DNA of 62,500 nt from Neocallimastix lanati (nom. inval.) (Eukaryota; Neocallimastigomycota; Neocallimastigomycetes; Neocallimastigales; Neocallimastigaceae), in assembly GCA_016946835.1 (NCBI GenBank), contig JACVTC010000043.1:920001-982500 (forward strand), in the 5' to 3' direction. The translations under genes were made by a program, and so were the position numbers. How positions within the stretch are numbered: the stretch's first letter is position 1; each line of letters begins with the position of its first letter. Of the stretch, positions 13,206 to 26,330 are shown piece by piece. A model generated the notes under the pieces. That model worked only from the letters and a program-made list of their open reading frames with translations. It made no database searches and was not told the origin of the DNA.

Positions 13206-14157
13206 TACTTATAAAAAAAAAAAAAAATTCTTTTATATATATTTTTTAATTATTATAGATAAATGAAGAAATTTCAAGAAATTTAGTTTCAATGAAAAAT
13301 ATTCTTTATGGTGATGGAGGTATAATAACAATAATAATTTATATATGTATAAAAACAAGAATTTAAAAATAAATCTATAATTAAAATCTACATTAAATAA
13401 ATAATTTTTATGGTTATATTAATAAATATGATTTATTAAAGAAAATGAACCTGTACCAGAATTAGTCGTTCAATTATCACAAGAACTTTATGGAAATGAT
13501 TTATTACAATTACTTGTTCAAAATATTGGAAAATTTGAATTTGAAGTATTTATTATTTTTATTTTTTTTTTCAAATATATATATATATAAATATAAATAC
13601 AATAATAAAAAAGAAAGAATGGATTTATATATATATGATATTTAATTATCAATATTAAAATGTATTTCTATTATTTTAATTGCTAATATTAAGGCTAAAA
13701 AAGATGTCGCTTATATTTTCAATAACATTTTACGTCGACAAATTGGAACACGTTCACCAACTGTGGAATATATTGCTACTAAAGAAGAAATAATATTCCA
13801 ATTAATTAATGGGTAATTAATAAATATATATATATATATATTTATATATTTATAAGTTTGCTTAAATATTATATTTACTATTTGATATATATATATATTC
13901 ATATTTAATAAATCAATTCATTAAAAATGATAATAATAATATGAAATGAAATGAAAACTATTGAAGTTATGACAATCAAGATATAGCTTTAAATTGTGGT
14001 ATTATGCTTAGAGAATGTCTCAGACATGAACCGTTAGCAAGAATTGTATTATACTCTGAACACTTTTGGAGATTCTTTAATTATGTTGAACTTTCTACAT
14101 TTGATATAGCTTCCGATGCATTTGCAACATTTAAGGTAATAATATTCAATAAATCTA

Positions 14158-14223
<66 letters not shown>

Positions 14224-14412
14224 TATATTGTAATAATATCATTAAAACAGTACTTATTAATTATTATTATTATTAATTATTATTATTATTGTTATTATAT
14301 TCTTATAAAAATTTTAAAATTTTTTTTTCTTTTAAAGGATCTTTTAACCAGACATAAGGCATTAGTTGCTGATTTCTTAGAAGCTAATTATGACCAAGTA
14401 TGCAATATAAAT

Positions 14413-14468
<56 letters not shown>

Positions 14469-14501
14469 ATTTATAAATCATTTATTATCTTATTAATATT
14501 T

Positions 14502-14533
<32 letters not shown>

Positions 14534-15460
14534 ATGAATAGGTCTTCGAGCATTATACAAAATTACTTGTTTCAAATAACTATGTTACTAAAAGACAATC
14601 ACTTAAGGTATTTAATAGCATAAATAATCTATTATATTATAAAACATCATTAATAAATTAAAATTAATAATATATTAAATATATATGAAATATCAGCTTC
14701 TTGGGGAATTATTGCTTGATCGTACTAATTTCAATATTATGAGTAGATATATTACAAATGCTGAAAATTTAAAGTTAATGATGAATTTATTAAGAGATAA
14801 AAGTAGAAACATTCAATTTGAAGCCTTCCATGTATTTAAGGTAATTATTAATTTTACTATATATAATCTATCAGAAATTTAAATCATATTAATATAATTT
14901 TTAATTAACTTATTATTAATTCAATTACATATTTTGAAGGTCTTTGTCGCCAACCCAAACAAAACTCCACCAATTTTAGATATATTACAAAAAAATAAGG
15001 AAAAACTTTTAACCTTTTTAAAGAATTTCCATAATGACCGTTCAGGTATAATGTTTTACTAAATAAATGAAATATAACTATATATAAGTCATTTAATAAA
15101 TATTATTATAAGTATACTAATATTTATTTTACTTTTAAATACATTTATATTTTATTAATTTTATATGATTTATATATTTATTTATTTATATTTATTTATT
15201 TATTTATATTTATTTATTTATTTATATTTATTTATTATTTATTTATATTTATTTATTTATCTATTTATTTATTTAACTTATAATTATATATACATTTTAA
15301 TCACAATTAAAAAAAAAAAAAAACCAACAATATAAATAATATAAATAATATTTAACAATAAATTGAATTATCAACTAAAAATTAATAAGATGATGAACAA
15401 TTTAATGAAGAAAAAGCATTCTTGATAAAACAAATTCATAATCTTGATAATGGAAAATGA
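12901..15460 (+). CDS. Mo25/Cab39 (Hym1-type) scaffold protein, ten exons
   Basis: Exons: 12901-13002, 13259-13319, 13442-13545, 13694-13812, 13967-14135, 14338-14397, 14542-14607, 14697-14840, 14940-15045 and 15390-15460. All use GT-AG and keep frame, giving 333 residues, close to the usual ~340 of the family. Recognisable blocks: start [20 protein letters not shown], then [85 protein letters not shown] and KNFHNDRS. Known: Mo25 is a helical-repeat scaffold that stabilises STE20/LKB1-type kinases; in fungi Hym1 works in the RAM/MOR network for polarity and cell separation. Some introns hold very long A tracts (for example 14416-14467). Confidence 0.95.
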
Positions 15461-16599
15461 TGGTGATTAAAAAAAATAATTTATATTAAGTAATTATTTA
15501 TTGTATGAATACAAAAAAAAAAAAAAAAAAAAAAAAAAAATGAAACCTAAAACTAAAAAAAAAAAAATTATAATTAAAATACAAAAAGAAAAAAAAATTA
15601 AAGAATGAAAATAAAATAATAAGCAAAAAAAATAAACAAAACTAAAATAGTAAAATAATAATTAATATATTCAATAATGTAAAAAATAATAATAGTAATA
15701 ATAATAATAATAAATAAAATAAAAAAGTAAAAATAAAAAATACTGTTAATAATAATTAATAATAATGTTAATAAACAAAATTATAATGATATTAAATAAT
15801 TATTCACATAAATAAGATAATAATATATATATATATAATATTTTAATAACATATTTAAATAATAATAATATAATAAAATATAATAAAAAAAAATTAAAAT
15901 AAAATATATAATTCTCATTTTAATTAATTTTGATAATTAAAATTAAGCCCTAGAAAAATTTTCTAAATTTCTTTTAAAAAAAAAAAAAAAAAATTAAATA
16001 AAATAAAAATAATATAATATAATATAATATTATAATATAATATATAAAAAATATATAAAGATAGTAATAGTAATAGTTAGAGTAAATTATTGTACCTTTT
16101 AATTCAATTCAATTTAAAATAAAAATTAAAAACAATTAAATTTTACGTAATTGATTATTAAAAATATATTTATTATTTATTAAAAATTTTATGTAAAAGA
16201 GATAAATAAATAAAAAATAAAAAAAAATAAAATAAAATAAAATAAAATAAAATAAAAATAAAATAAAAATAAAATAAAAATAAAAATTTATATGCATAAA
16301 TTATATTTATTATGGATAATCCATTCATAAAATTCCATGGAAATACAAAAATATTTAATATTTATTATATTTCGCTTGAATGTTAATGTTAATGAAAGTG
16401 ATAATGATAATAATAATAATATTATTAAATAATAGATTTTAAAAAAATTATGTAATTTAACTTTTTATACTATGGAATACTAAATAAAGTATTTAGTTCA
16501 ACTCATTAGCTAAATTTTAATGAAATAAAAAAAAATTTTTTTTCTTTAATATTAAAATTAAAAATGAGGCTTATTTCTTAAAAATAAATAATAAATATA

Positions 16600-16780
16600 A
16601 CACTTTTCATTACTTCAAAAATTACCTCTTGAAGTCATAGGAAAGGTAATGGTAAAGAAATGTTACAGTATTTATCTATAACGAAATATTTGCATTCTAA
16701 AAGCTAAGATTCTTAAGATACCGAAGTTTGATATCGGTAAAGTTGTGAAACTTCATCATGATGAAAATAATTCGTTATTA
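16600..16780 (+). other. GC-richer patch, possible decayed coding relic
   Basis: One forward frame reads protein-like with a single stop, ending in words such as KIPKFDIGKVVKLHHDEN. It also contains an imperfect inverted repeat TACCGAAGTTTGATATCGGTA. It might be a scrap of a retroelement polyprotein, but no motif is decisive. Confidence 0.2.
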
Positions 16781-16875
16781 TTATTATTATATTTTTAAGT
16801 ATTTTTTATTATCATATCTAAATCAATTTAGTAATCATTAAAACTAACTTGAAGTATTTAATATGAAATCTTTAT

Positions 16876-16929
<54 letters not shown>

Positions 16930-17191
16930 TCATCATTATGAAAAGAATCAATACTTCAAAGTTTTCACCAAACCAAAATTTTAACTCTTTATTTAATTTC
17001 TTTTCTTCATACATTATAATATATCTAATTTTCAAATGGTTAAGCAATGCCTCCTACTATGATAATAATAATAATAATAATAATAGGATATATATATATA
17101 AGAATTTATATTGTTGCAATCAACCAAAGAAAAGCAAAAAAAATAATAGCATACTATAAATAAAAATAAAAATAGAATTATATACTTGTAG

Positions 17192-17281
17192 AACTATACT
17201 AACAAGAAAAATAGAAAGTTTCCAAAAAAACAATTAAATAAAATATACAACTATACTAATAAGAAAAATAAAAAGTTTCCA
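17192..17281. repeat. Short tandem duplication (two copies of ~33 bp, 57 bp apart)
   Basis: The block AACTATACTAAYAAGAAAAA followed by TARAAAGTTTCCA occurs at 17192 and again at 17249 with few changes. Confidence 0.8.
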
Positions 17282-18142
17282 ATGAATAATTATTGAAACT
17301 ATTCTTTTTAAAAATCATTTTCAATTTAATAATATAGTATATCAAAATTATGGCAAAAATATCTTATTTTTAAATAGTATTTCTTTCAAATATAATAATT
17401 TAATTCTATCATATCTTTTTTTTTTTTTAATCATTTAATCATTACAAAAAGAAAAAAAAAACTAAAAAAAGATTAAAAAATTCAAATTTTAAACTAATTT
17501 TGGAAATTCTATTTGTCCAATAATATGAATAAAATCTTTTTTTTTTAATTAAATTTAAAAATTAATTATAAGTAGTACAAAAATAGAGCTTTTAATAAGA
17601 GTTTTATCCAAAATAATGATTTAATGAAAAAATCAATATGTTTCCTTGATTGATATAAAGTTAATTATTTTTATAATGTTTTTTTTTTTTTTTTTTTTTT
17701 TTTTATTGCATAAAATTAAATACTATAAACGTTAAATATATTTTATATTTTTAATAGAAAATTCATTACCTATTAAGATTTAGTTGTTAATCTTTTTTTT
17801 TTTTTTTTTTTCCATTTTCCAAAAAAAAAAAATAATAATAATAATAATAATAATAATATCATAAATATTTAACAAAAAATTCATAAATAAAAAAAAAAGA
17901 ATATATTTTTAAATAAATAATATAATTCAATAAAATATAACAACATAACATTAATATTTTTAAATGATAAATAAAATAAAAAAATAATGTAGTATCATAA
18001 TAAAAAATAATTAATGCTTTATTATAATGAAAAAAATTTTTATATGACTACATTATTACTATTATTTAAAATATAATTGTATATATTATTAAAATAAATA
18101 TATAATATAAAAAGCAAAATAAAAAAATAATTAGAATTTATG

Positions 18143-18181
<39 letters not shown>

Positions 18182-18876
18182 TAATTAATTAAAATCGACA
18201 ATACAAATTTATAATCAAAAAAAGAAAAACTGTTATACATAAAAAAATAATATATAAAATTAAATTTAAAATACGTGAAAATCATTTTTAATAAAACTTG
18301 AAATAAATAAAATGAAATAAAAATATGATAGATATAAATGATTTACTTCTACTAATAAACCAGTAGGAATAAAAGCTAATATTACATCTTTACAGAGAAA
18401 AAAAAAATAAAACACTACTTTCTAATTACAAAGAAATTTCATAATATTTGTATATTACAATTGTTATTTTTAACTATTTAAATTTTTTTTTTATTTTACC
18501 ATATTTCAATGTTTATTAAAATTTAATAATTTAATATATTTACATTATTATTTAATAAAAAGAGTATTATATGGAAATGGTTCATATACTTCTTAGCAAT
18601 TGGAATAATAAAAATTTGTATCAATAATAAATATTATAAAATTAAAATTGTATGAAATTTAAAAGTTTTTCAATATATTATAATTAATTATGAACTATTT
18701 ATTAAAAAAAGTTTTAATTCCTCCAAAGAAAATTTATTAAAAATGCTTTTAATTCTTTTACTAAATTTATACACCTTATATACATTTGTATTACATTATT
18801 AAAATTTTAATGTTAACTTTTAATTATTTATTTATTTATTTATCTATTTATTTATATATATATATTTATTTATTTT

Positions 18877-18906
18877 TTAATTAATTAATTAATTAATTAA
18901 TTAATT

Positions 18907-18975
<69 letters not shown>

Positions 18976-18977
18976 TT
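18877..18977. repeat. (TTAA)n then (TTTA)n compound microsatellite
   Basis: About nine TTAA copies run directly into about sixteen TTTA copies, about 690 bases upstream of the HABP4-like start codon. Confidence 0.9.
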
Positions 18978-19663
18978 AATTATTTTTGCATTTAAAATAA
19001 TAAATATTTGTTAATAATTAAATTATTTTTTGTTAATTATAGTAAAATTTATTTGAAATAATTTTTTTTTATATGATTTTAAATATTATATTTTTTAAAA
19101 TTTTAATTTGATTGGTCAATAGTTATAAATTTTTTTCATTATTGAAATGCTTAAATATTATTTGACAATGAAGGAATTAGAAAAGTGTCGTAATTTTGCA
19201 ATATATTTATCACTCTTTTTAAATTTTATTTCCATATAATAACTAGAAATAAAAGGTATAATGTCGCACTCTAAAAAGTCATTGTTTAATTGAATAATAT
19301 TTGTAGCCTTTGTTATAGTTTATTATTAAAATATGTTATTAATATGAAGGATGAATGAATGAACAATTACAAGTGGTTGATGAATTTTGTAAGCTGAAAA
19401 AAAATAAATTTTAATAAAAGATAATGAAGTAAATAAACCATTAAGAATATGATTACTTGTTAATTTATGAAAGTAAATAGAAATGAATAAAAAAAGAGCA
19501 ATATAAAAAGATTCATCCTTTAATAAAATGATATATTTTATTTTTATTTAAAATCATGTGTAAATTATTTAAAACGAATAAACTATATAAATAAGTATTG
19601 TTTATTGTCCCCTGAAATATTGTTTTTATTAAATATTTTAATTTTTATATTAATAAATAAAAG

Positions 19664-20543
19664 ATGACTGACGTCCGGTCAAAGAATCCTTTCGAACTTT
19701 TGGGTGATGAAGAAGAAGCTACCCAAACCACCACCAAGCTCACCAGAAACGAAAAGAAAATCCTTAAGAATGAAGTTGTCGACAACAGTCGTGCTACTCC
19801 AAGAGAAAACAGATTAAGAAACGACTACCCAAAGCGTGGTGGTTTCGCCGGTAAATCTAGTAAGTAAATCGAATAAATTTATGGTTTATGTAAAACAAAA
19901 TAACACGAAATAAGGAAGGTATTAATATATATTATAAATACTATTATTGAAATATAAAGCCAGACCAGCCAGATCCGGTGACGGAGGTAACCGTGGTCGT
20001 CGTGGTGGCCGTGGTGAATACAAGGGACGTGGTCGTGAATTCGATCGTCACAGTGGTTCTGCCAGAAGAGATAGCCAAAAGAAGGATGTTGCTGGTAAGG
20101 GTTCCTGGGGTAAGCCAACTGAAAACTTAGAAGAAGTTGTTGAAGTTGAACAAGAAAACACTAACGAAGAAGAAGTTAAGGAAGTTAAACCAGAAGAAAA
20201 ATTAATGACCTTAGAAGATTACCTTGCTAGCCAAGCCAAGAAGGCTGTTGTCAACGAAACTCAAATCAGATCTGCCAACGAAGGTGTTGACGAATCTAAA
20301 TGGGGTGAAACTGTTGAATTAGCTAAGGACGATGAAGCTTACTTCGTTGGTAAGGGTAACGGAAAGACCCACAAAGTTAAGAAGCAAAAGGAAAAGACCT
20401 ACGTCTACGAAATTGAACAAAGATTCAACGATGGTCGTCGCGGTGGTCGTGGTGGTCGTGGTGGTCGCCAAAACAGAAACAACAACCGTCAAGCCAACAA
20501 GGTTAATGTTGATGATACTAATGACTTCCCATCCTTAAAGTAA
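19664..20543 (+). CDS. HABP4/SERBP1 (Stm1-type) mRNA- and ribosome-binding protein
   Basis: Two exons, 19664-19859 and 19960-20543, joined at GTAAGT...AAAG, giving 259 residues. The N-terminus has the Stm1 signature (SKNPFELLGDEE), followed by an RGG-rich stretch (RGRRGGRGEYKGRGR), the central MTLEDYLASQAKKA block typical of the HABP4/PAI-RBP1 domain, a Lys-rich segment and a second RGG tract before the end DDTNDFPSLK. Known: these proteins bind the ribosomal mRNA channel or mRNAs and help preserve idle ribosomes. Codon use is very different from the neighbours: Arg is often CGT, Gly GGT, Val GTC/GTT and Ala GCC, which is expected for a highly expressed gene in an AT-rich genome. An overlapping minus-strand frame at 19879-20118 is a shadow of this composition. 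Confidence 0.9.
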
Positions 20544-21137
20544 ACTGGTTTGAAATGATATATTGACATTGTGATGAATTAAAGAATTTGCAATCAATAA
20601 ATAAATAAAAATATATAAAAAATTATATTATACATTATGTATATATGTTTTAATTCAATATTTTATTTTATATAAGAACGTTTCTTAGATAATTTATTAT
20701 GATTGTTAATATTATTTATATTTTTTTTTTTTTACTTAAAAGAAAAAGTCATTGATATGATATAAAAAAAATAATTATATAATTTTGTTAATAAATTTAA
20801 AAAAAAAAGATAAGTAATGTTGGGTAATTTATCTAAAAGAAAACAAGATGTAATACTTTATTTATGGTACATGTTGAAACAATTAAATGATGATTGGAAA
20901 TTCCTTAGCTTTATTTAAAACAATTTATTTCTTTTTTTTTAAAGTTCTCAAAAACTTATAAATTTGTTGTTTGTAGTTATAAAAGTAAATTTATTATGAA
21001 TGAATAATAATTCTTTTTTTATTTTTTATTTTTAATATTTTATTCAAAATGAAAATTTTTGTTTATGGGGTGAAATTTTACATATTTTTTATTTTTTAAT
21101 GGAAAAACTTCTTGAAAAATTGTTTATTATTAGCAAA
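20544..21137. other. 3' flank of the HABP4-like gene
   Basis: AT-rich. A 34-codon forward frame starting at 20818 (MLGNLSKRKQDVILYLWYMLKQ) looks mildly protein-like but is isolated and short; it may be a scrap of the repeat family that starts at 21138. Confidence 0.4.
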
Positions 21138-21260
21138 TGAAGTCCAATATCAAATAGTAATGAAACACTGTTGTCACAGATATAAATATTGTAGGACCAA
21201 GAAACTGATTCTGATAATAGTTATGAAGAGTGTAATTTCACCTACATGTATTTTTTAAAA
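21138..21260 (+). repeat. Unclassified dispersed repeat, segment A
   Basis: The block GTCCAATATCAAATAGTAAT, then AACACTGTTGTCACAGATAT, then a diverged CCAAGAAACTGATTCTGAT stretch, matches the reverse complement of about 40240-40316 almost base for base over 70 positions. This proves a dispersed repeat. It is about 60% AT here, against over 80% in the flanks. Confidence 0.75.
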
Positions 21261-21264
21261 TAAA

Positions 21265-21564
<300 letters not shown>

Positions 21565-21659
21565 TTATTATTTGTGTGTCGATGTAAATCTTTTAGATTT
21601 TATTGATGATTTATTCATTATATTTTCCAATAAAGTAAGGAATATAATTATAATTCAAA

Positions 21660-22075
21660 AAAAAATTCACAGGGGTCTGTATATTGTGGGGCTTTCGGAA
21701 TATCTTGCTAATACAATACTTGATCATCAGTAGCTCTCTTGAGTTACTTTTTTTAAGAAGTTTAGCAAAAAAAAAAAAAAAAAAAAACACTTTCATGACC
21801 AAGAGTGCCAATGTCGTACCGATATGGCAAAGGAATAGTTCAGTTAGAAGTCCTATTAATTCTCATCAATACACATTAACTAACAGCACAATTCCGAACA
21901 AAGAACCTAGTATAAATAATTCGACTTTTGATGATCTGATGATCTTTCTTGTGGTTCAAGGGAGAGTTTAGTGGATAACCACACTATCTATTTTAAAAGA
22001 TGTTACTTTTCATAGTTTTATTATTTTAGATTTAATTGGTGATCATGTTATTACTCGTAGTATACATCCCACTGA

Positions 22076-22080
<5 letters not shown>
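21660..22080. other. GC-richer decayed sequence between GAPDH fragment and direct repeat
   Basis: About 420 bases with visibly more G/C than the surroundings. Short protein-like frames are present on both strands (for example LIGDHVITRSIHPTEF at about 22032-22079, plus) but stops and frame changes are frequent. Not matched to a family; likely an old mobile-element remnant. Confidence 0.3.
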
Positions 22081-22106
<26 letters not shown>

Positions 22107-22307
22107 TCTTGAACTTATTTTTATTCTTTATTACACATTAAATTTTCTTTTTTTTTTAATTATAATTTGTTATTTAATAACTTTTTATTATTTTTTATTT
22201 TATTTACTTTATCTTTTACATACATTTTATTTTTTTTATATCTTTTAATTATATAATGTATTTTTATATATAATTAAATGTTAATACATAAAAATAATTT
22301 AATCTAT

Positions 22308-22341
22308 TTAATAAAGCAGTGGAAGTGTATTCTCTTCCTAG

Positions 22342-22374
<33 letters not shown>
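22308..22374 (+). repeat. Direct repeat B (copy 2), ending in a poly-A run
   Basis: TTTAATAAAGCAGTGGAAGT, then GTATTCTCTTCCTAGTCT and about 30 As. The core GTGGAAGTGTATTCTCTT is shared with 21265-21348 in the same orientation. Confidence 0.75.
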
Positions 22375-22375
<1 letters not shown>

Positions 22376-22378
<3 letters not shown>

Positions 22379-22798
22379 AAAATTAATAATAACAAAAGTA
22401 ATAATATTATTAATACTAGTAGTATTAGTGATAGTGAAAATAACAGTATCTTCACTAATAATATAGTGAATAGGTGAATAGGTCAAATGGTGAAAATCAT
22501 GTTAATTTAAGTAATTTTCTGAATAATGAGTGTGTAAATATATATGTAACGTGGTTCCGATTATATAACTTCCTTCTTGGTGGAAGGAGATGAAGATATT
22601 ATTAATTTAAATTATAAAAAAGGAATGGGATGTTTTTTGTTTAAGAAACAAATCATTTCTGGTGATTATTCTAAAAACGTCATTCTTGATGAGATCTGCA
22701 GGCTCTCTCAACAGAAATTATGCTTAGGGCTAGTATTTCGACAAGAGTTGCTATTCCGACGGTATAAGCGCAAACTAACCAAGGAGCGTCAACGCTGA
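22376..22798 (+). repeat. Unclassified dispersed repeat, segments C and D (coding relic)
   Basis: Starts with an Asn/Ser-coding stretch, followed by GTAAATATATATGTAACGTG and CTTCCTTCTTGGTGGAA, which match the minus strand at 39960-40060. The part from about 22600 (GGAATGGGATGTTT to AAGCGCAAACTAACCA) matches the minus strand at 51665-51850. Frames carry stops and shifts relative to one another. The encoded protein is not recognised (words such as WFRLYNF and LLFRRYKRKLTKE). Confidence 0.7.
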
Positions 22799-22916
22799 AA
22801 AAAAAAAAAAATATATATATATATATATACTTATACACTCTCATTTTTGAAGATTACTTTTTTTTTAATTTCACATTACTATCTAAAATATGATTAAATT
22901 TTGCTATAATTGGAAG

Positions 22917-22920
<4 letters not shown>

Positions 22921-22993
<73 letters not shown>
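22921..22993. repeat. Uninterrupted A tract of 73 bases
   Basis: Longest homopolymer seen in the window. It could be a retroposed poly-A tail of the repeat just upstream, or simple slippage. Its exact length may be affected by sequencing. Confidence 0.9.
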
Positions 22994-22996
<3 letters not shown>

Positions 22997-23398
22997 TCAT
23001 TTATTTATTCAATATACAAATATAGTATAAATAAAAAAATATTTTAATATTATAAATAAAAAAAAAAAAAAAATTATTTATAACTGTATCTTTTTAACTA
23101 TTCTTAAATTTAACTTTGAATAAATAAAAATTTTTTTTTTCTCTGAATATCTTTTTTTTTATATATTCATTGTATATAATTAGATATTGACAACAAACTA
23201 CCCCATTCTATATTCATTAATAATAAAATAATAATAATATTATAATATTATTATTATTATTCATTAAATGTTCTACAAAGCTTAAACTTTCTATATTATC
23301 ATTTTTCAAATAATAATAATAAAAATTTCAATATAATAATATAAAATATCATTGAAGGTTCAACGACACCTAATATTAGTTTAAATAATTTCATAAAA

Positions 23399-23447
<49 letters not shown>

Positions 23448-23568
23448 ATAATAATATAAAAAAAAAAATAAATAAAAATAAAAATAAATAAATAAATAAA
23501 TAAAATATAAATAATTAAAGCGATAATATTAATAATATTAAAGATTAAATAATTTCATAAAAAAAATA

Positions 23569-23600
<32 letters not shown>

Positions 23601-24162
23601 AATACATTATAAAAAAAAAAAAAATAAATAAAAATAAAAATAAAAATAAATAAATAAATAAATAAAATATAAATAATTAAAGAGATAATATTAATAATAT
23701 TAAAGATTAAATAAATTTAAGAAATATGATTATGTAAATAAACGTAATAAATTTAGACATTAATTATTTTTATTAAAAAAAAAAAAAAAAAAATTACATA
23801 TATTTATTTTTATTTCATTTATTAATATAAATATAAATGAATTATACCTATATTATAATTGTTTTGTTCCATTAATTGTTCTTTTTTTTCTTCTATTATT
23901 ATTATTATAATTCTTTATTTAAATATGCTTTTTCGTTTTTTTTTTTTTTTTTTATTGTTCGCTTTTTAGTTTTTATTTTTTTTTTTTTTTTTTTTTTTTT
24001 ATTTTTGTTTTTTATTTTTTTTTTTTTATTTTTTTTTTAATTTTGTATTTTTTATATTATTATTTTTTGTTTATTCGTTTGCATTTTTTATTTTTTTTTT
24101 TTTCATATGAATGTACTATATAATTTGTTAATTTAATAAATTAATATTTTATTTATTAATCT

Positions 24163-24193
<31 letters not shown>

Positions 24194-24264
24194 ATTATTA
24201 TTATTATTTATTTCATTTTAAAATAATAATAAAAAAAATGTATTATTGTTATTGATTTCTAACA
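22994..24264. other. AT-only spacer with a tandem duplication
   Basis: Contains a ~164-bp tandem duplication (23382-23710), then T-rich tracts (23930-24110) that form the 3' flank of the minus-strand SH3 gene. No coding signal. Confidence 0.6.
23382..23710. repeat. Tandem duplication, two copies of ~164 bp
   Basis: Both copies run TAAATAATTTCAT, A tract, (TA)n, (ATA)n, (AAAT)n, then AATTAAAGMGATAATATTAA and TATTAAAGATTAAAT. Copy 1 starts at 23382, copy 2 at 23546. The copies differ in (TA)n and A-run length. Confidence 0.85.
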
Positions 24265-26053
24265 TTAAATATTTAAACAATTTAATGGTAATAAACCTTC
24301 TTTTTCAGAATTTAAATTTTTTCCTAATCCCCATCCATCCTATAAATAAAAATATCATTTAAAAATAATATAAAAGATAAATAAATTTAACATTTTTTTA
24401 AATAATTATTTTGAATTGAAAAAATTATTCTTTTTATATTTAATACTGTTAAAAATTATGTATATTATATATATTAAATGATACTAAAAAATTTTTATGG
24501 ATATTATATATACTTAATTAGAATTTAAAAAAAAAAATAATAATAATAATAATAATAATAAAATGCTTACAGTGAAAACTTCATGAATAACAATAACATC
24601 ATTCTTATTAACATTCATTTCATCTATCAATGATGGCTTAAAATTACATATGGCGGTATATTTTTTATTTAATTTGATATTCTTTATGTAGTATTCAGGA
24701 GTATCTGGATTTAAAGCTGCTACATTGAAGTTTTTATCATTATTTAAAGCTGAAATTGATTTTAATGCACCAGGTGATCTTTTAGAAGATAAAGGTAAGG
24801 CTAAATCAGAATTATTATTATTTATATTATTTAAAGAAATATCACCTGTGCTTTCATCAAGAAGAGAATTATTAATAGTATGAGAATTTTTCTCATTTTC
24901 TACTATGGATACTTTACTCTTTTTATTTAAAATACCGCTACTTTCACTGTCGGCCAAAGAAACTCTACTTTTTCTATTATTCAGAGCATTATTCTTGAAT
25001 GAATTACTTCTTCCACGAACTTCAGAATTAGTTCTAACTCTTTCAGAACTCTTTGAACTTACACCTTTACGTTGACCATTATTAATATCATCACTATGTT
25101 TTTTTCTTCTTGGGGATCCATCTTTTTGAGAATGAAGGTGACCTAAATCAATACTTAATTCTGATTTTTCATGAACGGATTTTTCTTTTTCTTTCTTTTC
25201 ATTTGAAGGGTAAAGAATATCCAATATATTGTTACTAACTTTGGTTACATTTGTTGTATACGAATAAATACTTTTTGTATTTTCATTTCTTTCTTTTGAA
25301 TAACCCACACGTGGTGACGTATATTCAGGATTTTTATATTGTGGCCCATATGAATAATATCCATCAACATCAGAAGAAAATGAAAGATCTCTTTCAGTAA
25401 CAGAAGCATTTGGAACAGAGTATGCATTAAGGCCTCTATTTATATTAAAAGATCTTTCTGTAACAGGAACCTTCCATATACTTGAATTGACTTCCTCTTC
25501 ATATTTTTTGTTCTTTTTATAACGTTTATAAATTAGTAAACCTATTATTGAAAATAAAAGTAAAACTACAATAATAGACACTATTATAGCAATAGTTTTC
25601 CAAATATTATTATCTTTATTTTCATTTTCATTATTTTTTCCTAATTCATTTGTTATTTTTGTTGCGGTTGCAATTGGTGTTGGAGCGCTAGTAGTTTTAG
25701 TAGAAGCTATTATAAAAAAATATATAAAGATTATTTAGATACTATTTTTTTAAATTATTTAAATTAACTATATGTAAATAATAAAATTACCTTTTAACAC
25801 AAGTTTTACGGAAAAATCATTTGATATTGCATTATTTTTATCATCTAAGCCAACAATTTTATATTTTCCAGTTTGAACTTTAGGATATTCGAGTGTAATT
25901 GTATGTATATCCATTTTACTAAAATCATCAGTTTTTATTTCATCAATGGTTACAGAATTAGTTTGATTATATATATTAATTTTGAATTTTGAAAACGTTG
26001 GTTCTTCTAAATAAGTATATTGTATATCATATTTCTTTCCTTTATGAAATAAT

Positions 26054-26086
<33 letters not shown>

Positions 26087-26294
26087 TATATTATAATTAT
26101 TTAACAAATTTTGATACATACTCTATTATATTATTTGAATTATCTATATTTTATTATATATCTTAAAATTATTAATTATATATATTATATGATATAGTAC
26201 CTTTAACCCATTCCCTTTCATATTGGGTAAAATTAAGAACTTTGGCTTGAATTGTTGCCAAAACCGAAAATATTAATAAATTAAAAAATTTCAT
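24265..26294 (-). CDS. Single-pass membrane protein with C-terminal SH3 domain (Fus1-like architecture)
   Basis: Four exons on the minus strand: 26294-26201, 26039-25791, 25706-24571 and 24339-24265; 517 residues. Residues 1-18 are a signal peptide (MKFFNLLIFSVLATIQA). The outer part of about 100 residues looks beta-rich (YDIQYTYLEEP, TGKYKIVGLDDKNN), compatible with an Ig-like Kre9/Knh1-type fold, then a short Thr/Ala linker. A transmembrane helix follows at about 142-167 (IAIIVSIIVVLLLFSIIGLL), ended by the stop-transfer YKRYKKNKK. A long Ser/Asn-rich cytoplasmic part leads to an SH3 domain: YTAICNFKPSLIDEMNVNKND, DGWGLGKN and GLLPLNCLNI correspond to the ALYDY, WW/WG and P-x-N-Y/C motifs. 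Known: fungal Fus1 has the same plan and organises signalling at sites of polarised growth. Ligands cannot be told from sequence. Confidence 0.8.
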
Positions 26295-26330
26295 TTTGCT
26301 CTATCAAATAATTATAAAACTTAAAATATA

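Larger units (their letters stand above)
15461..19663. other. Long AT-only intergenic region with one coding relic
   Basis: 4.2 kb between the Mo25 and HABP4-like genes. Holds AT microsatellites, a T run of about 49 bases at 16878-16926, a short tandem duplication (17192-17281), a (TTAA)n/(TTTA)n array (18877-18977) and a GC-richer patch at 16600-16780. Poly-Phe frames here are translations of T runs. Confidence 0.6.

Noticed and set aside
16863-17159. Frame starting MKSLC followed by poly-Phe
   Set aside because: Poly-Phe is a T run of about 49 bases; what follows is low-complexity and has no intron or family support.
19879-20118. Minus-strand frame with many His residues over the HABP4-like gene
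   Set aside because: Shadow of the RGG-coding GGTCGT repeats on the opposite strand.
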